Source of the DNA: Trichoplax sp. H2
Lineage: Eukaryota; Placozoa; Uniplacotomia; Trichoplacea
DNA length: 64,000 nucleotides
Reading direction: 5' to 3'
Assembly: GCA_003344405.1 (NCBI GenBank)
Contig: NOWV01000198.1
Span: 62,001-126,000, forward strand
In this document: piece by piece, positions 53,736 through 64,000 of the stretch
Position numbering within the stretch: the first letter of the stretch is position 1
Layout of the letters: every line of letters begins with the position of its first letter
Position numbers and translations under genes: made by a program
The notes under the pieces: model-generated
Databases searched by the model: none
Seen by the model: only the letters and a program-made list of their open reading frames with translations
Told to the model about the DNA's origin: nothing

Positions 53736-56700
53736 ATACATCCAAGAATAATAGAATATGTCAATATCAAACTTTGTTAATCAAGGTTTCCCCAAAGCTG
53801 TAAATAATTGATTACTTATTGATCTAAATTTATAATTGTTTATGCACCAATGCATGTAAATACTTGCTATACGCGTATTCGATGAAAATTGATTTAATTT
53901 CAGCGCGTTTGAAACCTTTACCTACTGTTAAATCCATATAGACGTGATTAATTTTAAGTAGGTACCCAAAAGACTTCTTATACTCCTAGAAGTTGTTATA
54001 TTCGTAATATTAAACGTATTATATCTTTGTTTCAGCTCTCTTTACTTAATTTATAATTTAACATATTTGACAGAAGATAAGAAATATCACAAACTGAAAG
54101 CTTGTCATGACCATTAAGTCTAAAATTAAATTTCCAATCAGTAACGTAGCTAAATATGCCATAACTCCTCATATCTTCTTATTATATAAAAATATTAATT
54201 TCATCCTATAAATTACGTTTAATATAGATCTAACCGTAAATAATTTTATAAATATGTTTAACCCTTACAATTTGACGTGGTTTGATTCTATAAAATATTT
54301 GCCTATACGACAAATAAGTCATATTTAATTTTTGTTGAATTCTATGCCGGCATATTAGCTGCAAACTCCAAAAAGATCTTGATACGAACCCATATGAACA
54401 TTTATGAGCTAGTTCTAGTTGTTTTAATCAACCTCAGCTTCGATAATGAACTTGCTTTTATGCTATTAATTCATAGCATAAAATGAAGACAATGATTTTC
54501 ATCTTGTTCATCTACATGAATATTTTTTATGCCTTTCCCCTATATATTAAACATGACAAATTACAACATCAAAATTTATGCGGTGACTAAGAGCGATGAT
54601 CGTAAATTTGTTAATATGCCAACACTTGCAAATCCATGAAAGAGTTCCTCATGGCAGATCATCAATGTATTCGGACTTGCATCGCATAAATTCGGCCATA
54701 TAGGTGATAGATTAATGTAACGCAAAATTAATTGATGATTCTAATCGTTAAGGAATAAATACGATTACATAATCATCAATAGAAAAAATCTTAGTCTATT
54801 TATTATAATAGCTATGGCAATGATATTGATTGAATGTATTAATTGAGTTCGGTCCTATGCTATTCATTAGCTGCTGATATCCGTAAGCTTTAAGATCCAT
54901 CCTACTGTTCTTATTGGAAATATCGCTAAAACTTTTCCGTATAATGCGTACTGCTGGTAATACAGTATACTTATTTTTTTCAAATCAGACTACTAAAGAT
55001 CATTGTTGCCGGTATCAAATGAAATTATTCGCATATTCTTTATGTTAAAGTGAACCTGCAGTTGTAAAATGTTTGCTTGGTTATAATTATTATTAAAATT
55101 GTCAGAATTTGCATAAGTTTACGATTATAGCTTATTATTAAATTCTTACAGTTGTAGAACAGCCTAAAAATCATAATTTTGAGGCTGGTCTAAAGCAGTA
55201 AGAACTTAATAATGATAATCGTTTACACTATTCTTCATTAGATTGATCGTTATCAACCGTTGATATATTGCCATCTTTACGAAATTTTACTGGTGATTAT
55301 GATAAAATTATTGCTTGACTTTTAATTATTTAGATCGCTGTAGATATTAATTAATTAATAAGATCATTCTTTATGGAAATTTAAATAATAAAGAAAGCTT
55401 TTGGATTCCTTTTTAAACAATAATAACCTTCCGGATGTAATCACCTAGATGTGGTTAATTAAACATAAAATTGCAATGATTATTAAGGCATTATCTGCCT
55501 CTGATGATGCAGTTTATTTCTCTCACCGATTCCGGTCACCACCGGTTCATTATGATCCTTACTTTATATCACTAACTTCATTAAGATAGTTTTTAGTTTT
55601 GGGCTATAGTTCATAAGTCATTTATGTAAACTAAGAAGTTTTCAAATATGAAGAAAGATAATAATCGACTATAATAATTAGGTTAAACTTAGATTGAAAA
55701 ATTAACTAACAATTATGAAATTTTTATCGTTATTGTTTTCCTAAGAGACTATCCAAGTTTATACGTGTTGGTATTACGATTCCATTACGAGATTCTTTAA
55801 GATATTTTGCCTGTATTTACAGAAATTCTTACTGATTTCACTTGGGCAGTTTTTAATGTTGGCTATAGACTTAAATATTAATCGTTTACTGATCTGAATA
55901 TGCTAATATGTTTACGTAAGATTAGCATAGCATGTAGTGGAGTGCATGGAGACAAAATAGGATACTTGGACTACTCAAGAAGGCGATAAGGCAATGTATG
56001 GACTACTTAGATAGTTAAATGTTGTGCCCTTAAATTAGTAGAATCTTTGAAATTACGGAAGCTGATAAACATAGATCTACTAGGACTACTACTGTAGAGT
56101 TCTGTGCGTACTGGTTGGAGACAACTGCTGGTTTCTTCAATCCCTGTGTAGAGCTATGTACTTCTCTAATTTCAATTAGACTCAAAGAAATTTTTTGAAA
56201 GAAATTTAAATTATGGATAATACTAGCTCTTGCCTTTGAACGTAGCGGCGACTGCATGAGTGCATATTGATTTAATTGTGTTCAACCTTAATCAACAACA
56301 CTTTTTGAAAAATAAAAAAACGAATGGTAACTGCGATAGCAGTTTTCTTCGCCGATCTTGATGCGATATTTTTTAATATATAGTTATGCCGATGACAAAA
56401 GGATACCTATATTTGATTTGGTAAACAGTCATGTTTAGTATATTTCTGTTGGGGTCAGTTTGAATAATTATTTAGCTGGTTTAAATAGTTTTATACAAAA
56501 TTCGAGAATTTGAATTTTTGAATTAATTTAATTACTCTTGTAACAGCGTATGCAGCACCTAAACGCAACGATAACTTCCACATTTGAAGTCTATCTGGTT
56601 ATTAATTAAATCGTATTATTGGCAATAAGGATTTGTATATATAACTATACGAAGTTGGTATCTTGTAAAAAATAACAGATGCTTCTGTATGGATTTATGC

Positions 56701-57978
56701 AAACCTTACCGATTATATCATTTCAACTAACTCCGTCATTTCTACATCTTAAAGAGATAACGTTAGTAAATTATCCCGATTAACATTTTAAATTTTAGTA
56801 CCCTTACTATGCTGATTGACAATATTGTTGTCAGGATAACGGCGTAATTTTATTATTAGCATCAAAACGCTAACTTGACATTGATTTAGCGATTGATTGA
56901 AGCAAGATAAATGCAGAAAAATTCGACATTGATTGCTCGGTGGTTTAAAATATTATTCCGTAACATGGCCTTGTTAATGTTAACAATGGCTTACGAAAGA
57001 AGTTTCGACATGAAATAAAGACAAAAACATTAATAATAAGTTCAGATATGATATTAATAGTAATTTAAACTAGTGCGATATACTATTTAATTTTAAATAC
57101 ACATGGCATTAATTGAATATAAATTACAAGATCATGGCATCGTTATAATCAATAACTTTCTATTTCAGAAATGTGACTACGTGGCATAAAGTCATTTAAA
57201 GTAATCGAAAAAATATAATGGTTATTCATGTTATGATAACGTGTTGTAAACAAGGTATTATGCTAGATTCTTGCTTAAAATACATAGCCATCTACGTTAG
57301 ATACATTATGTTATTAAAACAAGCATAATTTTATGCTACCATTAAACCATTAAAAAGTATTGACATTATAGGTTTGATTCGAGATATGGTACCTATCGAA
57401 TGAGGTAGAATTCCAACAACTAAATTTTAAATCAGTTTTACTTGAATCGTTAGAAATAATAACATTAAGGTAGAATAACAAAGTGATTGTTCTAACCAAT
57501 TATTACAATGTAACATGATTTTTTGCAGAACATGTTGATTTTATTTGTTTCTCTTGACATTATTTAATAATTGACTAATCAATAGTAGTTGTACTGGTAT
57601 AGTAAATCGGTAAGATTGATTAACTGATTTTGTTATACAATAATAATGATCAGGCAGTTATCGCATCTCATGCTTTGATAACGCGAATAACATAATTAGG
57701 ATCGGTCTATTCCATAGCTATAGATTACTGTTTTAACCCTACAATTATAGTGATCTCGATTTCGTGTCAAATATTGGTATAACAATCTCCTGACCTTATC
57801 GGTATTGACAGCTCAAGAAAATTAGATCGATTATTCTTATATCTCCATAATCTATCAGATGCTACTTAGATAGTGATATTCAAACCCTTTATATACCAAA
57901 CTTTCGGAAGAATACATATTCAACAAGCTCGAAAGGAGCTGAGGAATTATTACATAAATATATATACATCTTTTACAG

Positions 57979-60117
57979 TTATTGACCAATTTCAATCCTT
58001 TCGTTACAATTGACACGTTTATCAATTTCGAGTTGTGCTGCTGCTACCTGATTTTTAATCTGTTTGACCTTTAACAGTACACCCTCTGACGGTAATTAGT
58101 AAAAGAAATTTAGACAATCAATTGAAACTAATAAATTTTCGGATTTATTTTAAGTAAAAGTTATATCAGTGATAATATATCAGTACTAAAAGAAACCTAC
58201 CGGCTCTTGTAATAGCTTCTACAAGTTGTTGGCGAGCCTGTGCATTTTCTTCTTGTAATCTTTCGATCGCTTTTTCCTACATCGATAAATCATAACAATG
58301 ATGCATGAGTAAAGAAAATTAAGAAATGCAGTTTACATTCAGTCAAGTAAGAAAATACATTATCAGTTTTAGAAGAAAAGTTATTATTTTATTCTTTGAA
58401 ATTATCCATTTTAATTTTAATGATGGTTACTCTCCGTAGTATTTCGGTTACAATGTAGTAGACTACTTGTGCCATTCATTGTGAAAAACCCTAAGCGCTT
58501 AGTTCCAATTATTAAATTACGAAATGGATTTTTAAGTTTATAGTCATAATCATTGTCATATTCAACTCTATCTTTGTTTGATATTGGTATCAACTTCTGC
58601 TAGCTGACGACAACTTGATTTTAGCAGTGCTTTTGTATATATATATATATATGACGGTTATGATTTGACGCATCAGAGTGTTACAGATGTTTTTACATGG
58701 AATTGGATTACATTATGTAACAGTCGATGAAGAGGATATCATTTTCGTTGCTATTCTGGCTCTGTCCTGCTTTATACGTATTTGGTTGAATTTGTTTAAC
58801 CATTATTCATTAGTAATAGTGGACGTAGAGTAAATGACGGCTTTAGATGCGGCCTGTCCTGTCTAAATCAGTAACATCAACGAATGCTTGCAATGCAAAT
58901 ACCTGATTTTGTTGCGAGACACGAATATCGGGTAAGGAAGTAATAATGTAGTCGATATCTTGAGCGGTCCGAGTAATCAAGGTAGCAAAAACGTCTAAAT
59001 TGTCTATCGTTATAGCAAGAAAGAATGTTTTAGTTGAAGGTCAAGTTGAACTTCATATATCTACACTCTTCTAGGTAGATTAAATATACTTTGTGTCATT
59101 TCATTGACAGGAATTACAGTATTGGCATTAATCATACTGCTTTTAAATGATTCTTTATCATGATACATTACTTCTTTTACTTCGTAATTAATTTTTTATA
59201 CGCAACTGTGGTACTGTATGGCAGGAATTTTAATAATGAGTGCAGATAGGTAGCACAACTTACTTTCTACATTTTCACCATTCGTAGTCGGATTGTGAAC
59301 GGCTAGATAGGATACCGTGTTTGAATAGAGAATTTGGTTAGTTTGCATCCATTGAATACTTAATAAGCCTATAAGCATAGTCTAGAAATTCATGAAAGTA
59401 TTTTATACGCATACAGTCATCGACGATCAAAAAGACAGTTTGTAGAAACAGTTGGGTTAGTCGACGTCTGGTAAATTCTTAATCACTTCATATAGTACTG
59501 AAGGCATACAGTAGATATCATATAGGCTGTTGGTCGGATGATTCAACATCCCTGGAAGTATTCTATACTATTCATTATCAAAATCACTTTTGCATTCTAG
59601 GGTTATATTAAGTAAGAATCATCATCAATCCATTTTGTATGATACGCAGTATGCACAACTGTCTATTGTATAGCCAACTCAAGTAGTCAGAGTAAGGCTA
59701 TACTTATTTTATGGTCAGACTAAAAGTAGAAACGCTTCTAGCTTAGCTATGAAATACCAGTCGATAGTTACTATAGGGTTGAATATGATACACGTATACT
59801 CTATAGAGCCTACTTATGGATTTATTCGTGGAGATATAGTACTACTCAACTGACTATATCCTACCTCGGTCGTGGCTTTCAAATTCATCAAAATAACTTA
59901 ACGGCGCCGATTGTTGTAGAACTCCAACGCTGTCGCAAAGATGTTGAGCTAGCTGTTATAATTATGCATAATATACAGAAATAAAAGGTAGAATTAAAGC
60001 TAAAATGATTTACAAGATAACTTGATGAATATTGTTCAATCTACTTGCATGGATCAATCAATCTAATCAACTTACTTGGTTGACAGCGTCTTGTAACTGC
60101 GATAATCTGTCCGCCAT
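57979..60117 (-). CDS. MED21: Mediator of RNA polymerase II transcription subunit 21
   Basis: MED21 pairs with MED7 in the middle module of Mediator. Seven exons give 168 residues: 60076-60117, 59865-59952, 59264-59302, 59090-59152, 58903-58994, 58201-58276 and 57979-58085. All junctions keep frame. The N-terminus MADRLSQLQDAVNQLAQHLC is nearly the animal consensus, then GVLQQSAPLSYF, then TLITRTAQDIDYIITSLPDI, the conserved centre, then a C-terminal coiled coil (EKAIERLQEENAQARQQLVEAI). The vertebrate protein is 144 residues. The extra length is in the low-complexity linker between GVLQQ and TLITRTAQDID, encoded by the 59264-59302 and 59090-59152 exons, and in the tail. Those two linker exons are the weakest part of the model. 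Confidence 0.92.
58636..58652. repeat. TA dinucleotide microsatellite
   Basis: A run of eight and a half TA units lies in the MED21 intron between exons 58903-58994 and 58201-58276. A similar shorter run lies near 22773 in an SGF29 intron. Confidence 0.95.
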
Positions 60118-60472
60118 GTTGGTATGTTACTGTCAATCAATTGTAGTCCAGGCATGCGTGCAAGTGGTCCAGTCTACAGTACTTTATACACTACCAGAGT
60201 TATAGTATGGAAACCGGACGCGGAGCCGTACAACACGGTACAGTATGGTACACTGTATACTGATTATGACCATGAGCATTGCGGGTACAGTGTACAGTAC
60301 GCTGTACTGTAGGTGGAAAGGCGAGCGTGGTTCTGGATAATGCCATTGTTTTACTACAGTAGCAAGTGACAATACTACAGTATCTAAGGGTACTGTACAC
60401 TGTACAGTTGTTGTACTGTACAGTAGAGTACAGGACACCACTTGATTTAGGCCTTTCAAGGTCAACAACAAA
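60118..60472. promoter_or_regulatory. MED21/MMAB bidirectional promoter with dense CAGTAC cluster
   Basis: Only 355 bases lie between the two start codons, the tightest divergent spacer in the window. ACAGT/ACTGT runs lie at 60174-60185, 60228-60262, 60282-60312 and 60373-60432, so the motif takes up a large part of the promoter. Further copies occur in MMAB intron 1 (near 60838 and 60913). Confidence 0.65.
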
Positions 60473-62918
60473 ATGGCTCAATTTTTAAAGGTAGTTGCCT
60501 TGAGACGTTTACCAGGACTCTATCCTAGCGTTAGGCTAGTACATGCATCCAGGTAGAGTTGTCACTTAGTTTGCATAGTAATGAACAAATTGTAATGGGT
60601 TGGCCATAACTATACAATCGATTTAATTTTGATGATGGAATTATTCAAACATGATTTATTAATCCTTTTGTGCAGAATGATGAGGAAAATGATAGATTGA
60701 ATGATAATTACAATTCATTGCATAAGTTCTAATTGAATATCGAAAAAAGTTAGCCATACCTTTAAGGTCATATTTTATCATTTCTTTTGTAGTGCCTTAA
60801 TGAAAATGAAAATTTACACCAAAACTGGCGATAAAGGTATACAGTACTACGCGTATGACATGTAATGTTTGTTGATAGCGATAGACGAATGATGGCGTAA
60901 TTACTAATTGTTGTACAGTACAGTATTGGATTTCGCTTCTTGCAATGACAAAATTTCAACGTATTTTATTGAATTGAATTGAATTAAACTGTTGAGACTG
61001 CATCGGTATCACTAGTTGTAGCCAATCAATTTCAAGTGTTGCTTTCAAGAATATTGCTATTGGATGATGCACACCGACATTTGCGTTTGACTAGTATATT
61101 GCAATCGTAAGACTATCCTAATTTAAGCAATTGCTATTTCGCATTCGTTGAACAGGCAAATCGAGCTTATTTACTGGTGAAAGGCGACTAAAAGATGATA
61201 CTATATTTGAAGCTTTGGGAACAAATGATGAGCTGTCATCAGCAATAGGGTAAATCAATCATACTACTGTACTATTCCCAAGAATTGATTCTATCTACAA
61301 AGCTATATCGTTCGTAAAATATGGTCTTAATTTTATGGTTTAATCTTTCAATATCTAAATATACTAAAAGGTGATCGCTAAAGTAGCTTGTTTCATTTTT
61401 CTAACTTATTATATTACACTCTAAATTAATGTAGGCTAGCTAGAGAATTTTGCTTGCAGGCTGGACAGAACTTTGTCGACAAGCTAGAACAAGTATTTCA
61501 TATCTTAATGATGTATCTCTAGTAAAATATTGATACAACACGTTACTACTGTTTTCTGACTTGATAAAGTGATTATACTGTATTGGAACTGTGTTTCCGT
61601 CTGCTCTTTTTATGAGTTATACGTATAATATACTTCGTTACAATTTCTACGTTTAAGATTTTAATATTTACTATACCACTATTTATCCACTTCAAACGGT
61701 AAAATTACGCACAATTCGTGTTATACTGTAGATTCAATGTCGCTTGCAGGACATCGGATCGAACATTGCTACACCGCGTATTCAAGCTGATGAGGATAAA
61801 TTAGGTTCTCCTATAGTAATAAATCTATAAAAATGTAGTAAGACATTATTTATTTGCATTGGAACATGCTGTCGTTTCCACTAGGCGTTCAACCTAACAT
61901 GGCTTAAGGATACGACAATGTTAATGTTTATTATTTTAAACTAATTAATATATACGCGTATCATCCAGGCAGCATTTAACGAAATTAATTTTTTATTTAT
62001 CTAGTTCGAACAGAATTTAGTTCATCTAATGTCCAACAATTGGAATTATGGATTGATGAAATGGATGAACAATTACCACCATTAAAAAATTTTATCTTAC
62101 CGGTGCGTATATTCATAAGCAACAAGATATTCAATAGAGTGTTTCAATGCTATCTCGTGAATGCTAGCAATACTGAAATATTTGAAGGTGGATTTTGTTC
62201 AAAATTACCAATTCTTTTCGTTCGCAGTCTGGTGGATTATCAAGCAGCTCTTTGCATGTGGCGAGATCAATTTGTCGTCGAGCCGAAAGAAGGTACTGTT
62301 ATGCTATTACATCTTATGTAATACCTAAATTCAAATCAGGTGCAATCCAATATACAGTATTGTATTAGATACTAATAGAATATCATCATAATATCCTATA
62401 ACTTGACCAGTATCCCTAGGGGATACAGCTGATCTATTTATTTTCACTGCAACTATCGTCAATGTAGGGTTGTACCACTTGTTCGTGAAAATGCTGTTGA
62501 CCCTGATGTTGCAAAATACTTAAACAGGTTCACAAATTGCTTCTTGTCGAAAAATGTTCCTTCACGAATATATTACTTGCGTCCTTTATACAACACTCGT
62601 TACAGTAGAAATTGATCCGAAATTCTTACACTAATCTAATTGTAACGTATTCACGCACTCGATAGACTTGGCTATATTCTGATTTCTACTAGAAGTACAG
62701 ATTAATTAATTTATTTCAATCGCATATGACTACGCTATCTTGCTAATTCTATTGAAAATACCAGTAAATCTAGCGAAACAATTTCGAAGTTGTTAATTGT
62801 CATGCTTTCTAATCATTTGAATCCATTAAGGCTCAGCGACTTTCTATTCACTGCTGCCCGCTATTCCGCCATGAAGGAAGGCCGTAGCGAAGTTATCTAT
62901 AGAAAAAGCGATCAGTAA
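60473..62918 (+). CDS. MMAB: Cob(I)alamin adenosyltransferase, mitochondrial (PduO type)
   Basis: MMAB transfers adenosine from ATP to cob(I)alamin, making the cofactor of methylmalonyl-CoA mutase in mitochondria. Nine exons give 219 residues: 60473-60552, 60793-60836, 61156-61249, 61435-61492, 61732-61804, 62005-62102, 62228-62292, 62468-62527 and 62831-62918. Exon 1 encodes a Leu/Arg-rich, acid-free leader ([20 protein letters not shown]) typical of mitochondrial import. The ATP-binding N-terminal motif is [10 protein letters not shown], followed by [64 protein letters not shown] and [14 protein letters not shown]. The acceptor at 61731 rather than 61750 is required to keep IQCRLQ. The stop lies inside the first copy of a tandem duplication (62903-63089). 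Confidence 0.95.
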
Positions 62919-63089
62919 AAAGGTGTAAAGCTGCCTGTTGTTTTATTAATACTCAAAATAAGTTGTAAATTCTTTACAGTGTTAAAATTTAAATGAAAAA
63001 GCGACCAGTAAAGTGGTGCAAAGCTGCCTGTTGTTTTATTAATACTCAAAATAACTTATAAATTCTTTTACAATGCTAAAACTCAAATG
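62903..63089. repeat. MMAB: Tandem duplication of about 93 bases across the MMAB stop codon
   Basis: Copy 1 (62903-62995) starts inside the last MMAB codons (AAAAAGCGATCAGTAA) and copy 2 (62996-63089) repeats them as AAAAAGCGACCAGTAA. Both continue through AAAGCTGCCTGTTGTTTTAT and end in AAATG, with only a handful of changes. Because the first stop is kept, the protein is unaffected and the second stop region now lies in the 3' UTR. Confidence 0.96.
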
Positions 63090-64000
63090 CTATCCTATAA
63101 AAGTTTTCTTGCTATAATTTCTTGATAAATGAAATGAATATATACGTATACATCTAGTCCAATTTTTGCGTTCCAAGACTTTGCGCTCACATTGTATAGC
63201 TTTAGCATTTATATAGTACAGCATTCTGAATTTTGAAATAAAATACCTAACTTTCTCTTGTATCGTGCCAATATATATGAACGTGACCGTAGGCGAAATC
63301 GGTCATTTTGCAAATGAGAATACAACTTATATGATAGACAGGCGCTCGCCGCGGAAATTTACTTGTTATATCATGCGCCACTGTTAAAAGGTGCAGGAGA
63401 GCTGCTAATGATACTGTTGTGGTACTGTAGCACATCAATTAAAGTTCCGTTAGAAGCCTTACGGAAGATTTTGTTGGATATCCGAAATCGCTTTATTAAC
63501 GAATCTCAACTGCTACGGTAACGGAAGTAGTGTGGTCACTGCTTATAATTATCCATGCTGGGTGTATAACCCTAACCCTAGCGATACTTGTTTATCAATA
63601 CTGGATGTGTGATAAAGGACAATTTCCGAGGTATTACGATACTACAAAATGCGGTACTGTACAGTATATTCAAATTCAACGATTTAACAATCGCGCAAGT
63701 TAATCAGTTCAGACATATGCAAAATACAGCACTATATATTAAAAGCAAATCTATTCATTTATTAATTTTTACCAATGGAAACTAATTTTAATATCACCAT
63801 TAAAAGGATTTAAACCACAACAACAGACGGGTAATGTATATATGATACTGACTGCATTCCAGTATGAAACGTGTACATATTTGCTTCTGGTATAACAACT
63901 GACTACAGTTAACATCAACAGCCAAATTAAAGAATACTAAAAATTTACTAGGTGATTGTCGTACGACAATGGTCTTTACTACAATACAAAAACAAATGTT
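63090..64000. other. Right-edge region with no recognised gene
   Basis: This stretch downstream of MMAB holds two TTAGGG-type telomere-like repeats in minus orientation at about 63567-63581, and a perfect 16-base palindrome ATTGTCGTACGACAAT at 63955-63970. Its only long open frames are short and show no domain. An exon of a gene lying mainly to the right cannot be excluded. Confidence 0.4.

Larger units (their letters stand above)
36995..57978. other. Gene desert of about 21 kb
   Basis: No gene family was recognised in either strand over this stretch, in contrast to about one gene per 4 kb elsewhere. The first few hundred bases should be the CCT6 3' UTR; a plus-strand AATAAA lies at 37262. 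The sequence is visibly more AT-rich than the gene-bearing parts. CAGTAC words are nearly absent apart from isolated ones (for example near 37926 and 51970-52005). Recognisable structure is limited to short palindromes near 37.7 kb and diverged tandem repeats (38.5, 40.2-40.8, 47.8-48.5 and 53.1-53.7 kb). It also holds one open, less AT-rich patch at 49.3-50.2 kb. No transposase, reverse transcriptase or terminal inverted repeats were found. Confidence 0.6.

Noticed and set aside
36995-57978. Retrotransposon or DNA transposon in the desert
   Set aside because: No reverse transcriptase, transposase or integrase motifs, long terminal repeats or poly(A)-ended copies were seen on either strand, though very old relics could escape eye inspection.
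60473-60490. MMAB exon 1 ending after MAQFLK at the GTAGTT donor
   Set aside because: That donor is out of phase with exon 2. The later GTAGAG donor at 60553 is in phase and gives a full mitochondrial leader.
63567-63581. Telomere-type TAACCC repeats
   Set aside because: There are only about two units, surrounded by ordinary sequence. This is too short to be a telomere or a convincing internal telomeric tract.

Overview
The window is nuclear DNA of an animal with an AT-rich, intron-dense, compact genome. It carries nine protein-coding genes. Eight are complete and one is cut by the left edge. Almost every gene is split into short exons separated by introns of roughly 70-300 bases, with GT..AG borders. 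I rebuilt the coding sequences by following reading frame across each junction; all nine frames stay open, and seven give lengths close to the animal families (NCoR is far shorter; MKS1 is partial). NCoR, MKS1 (cilia) and malectin point to a metazoan. AT richness, compactness and vertebrate-like exon structure make a placozoan (Trichoplax/Hoilungia type) my best guess, but that is inference and needs a database search.

Layout: MKS1 (+, 5' end missing) 121-3857; a short-chain dehydrogenase (-) 4875-6673; an NCoR/SMRT-type corepressor (-) 8103-14589; 4-hydroxyphenylpyruvate dioxygenase HPD (+) 17949-20728; SGF29 of SAGA (-) 22354-25270; a TLCD3/FAM57-type TLC-domain membrane protein (+) 25959-28608; malectin (-) 28668-31381; CCT6, the zeta subunit of the cytosolic chaperonin (+) 32520-36994; a 21-kb stretch with no recognisable gene, about 37.0-58.0 kb; MED21 of Mediator (-) 57979-60117; MMAB, cobalamin adenosyltransferase (+) 60473-62918; then about 1 kb with no gene recognised.

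The genes are housekeeping genes with no shared pathway. They mostly alternate in strand, giving four head-to-head pairs (NCoR/HPD, SGF29/TLCD3, malectin/CCT6, MED21/MMAB) and four tail-to-tail pairs. The most striking non-coding signal is a palindromic pentamer repeat built from ACAGT and its complement ACTGT, meeting at GTAC. It forms dense clusters in all four head-to-head intergenic regions. It is sparse in the tail-to-tail spacers and in the gene desert. I propose it marks shared bidirectional promoters or their boundaries.

The gene desert is not featureless. It holds several old, diverged tandem repeats (about 87-base, about 215-base and about 162-base periods), so it may be an eroded satellite-like domain. 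Other points of note are a corepressor lacking the nuclear-receptor-binding C-terminus, a tandem duplication across the MMAB stop codon, a 16-base-arm inverted repeat inside one bidirectional promoter, and convergent TLCD3/malectin genes only 59 bases apart.
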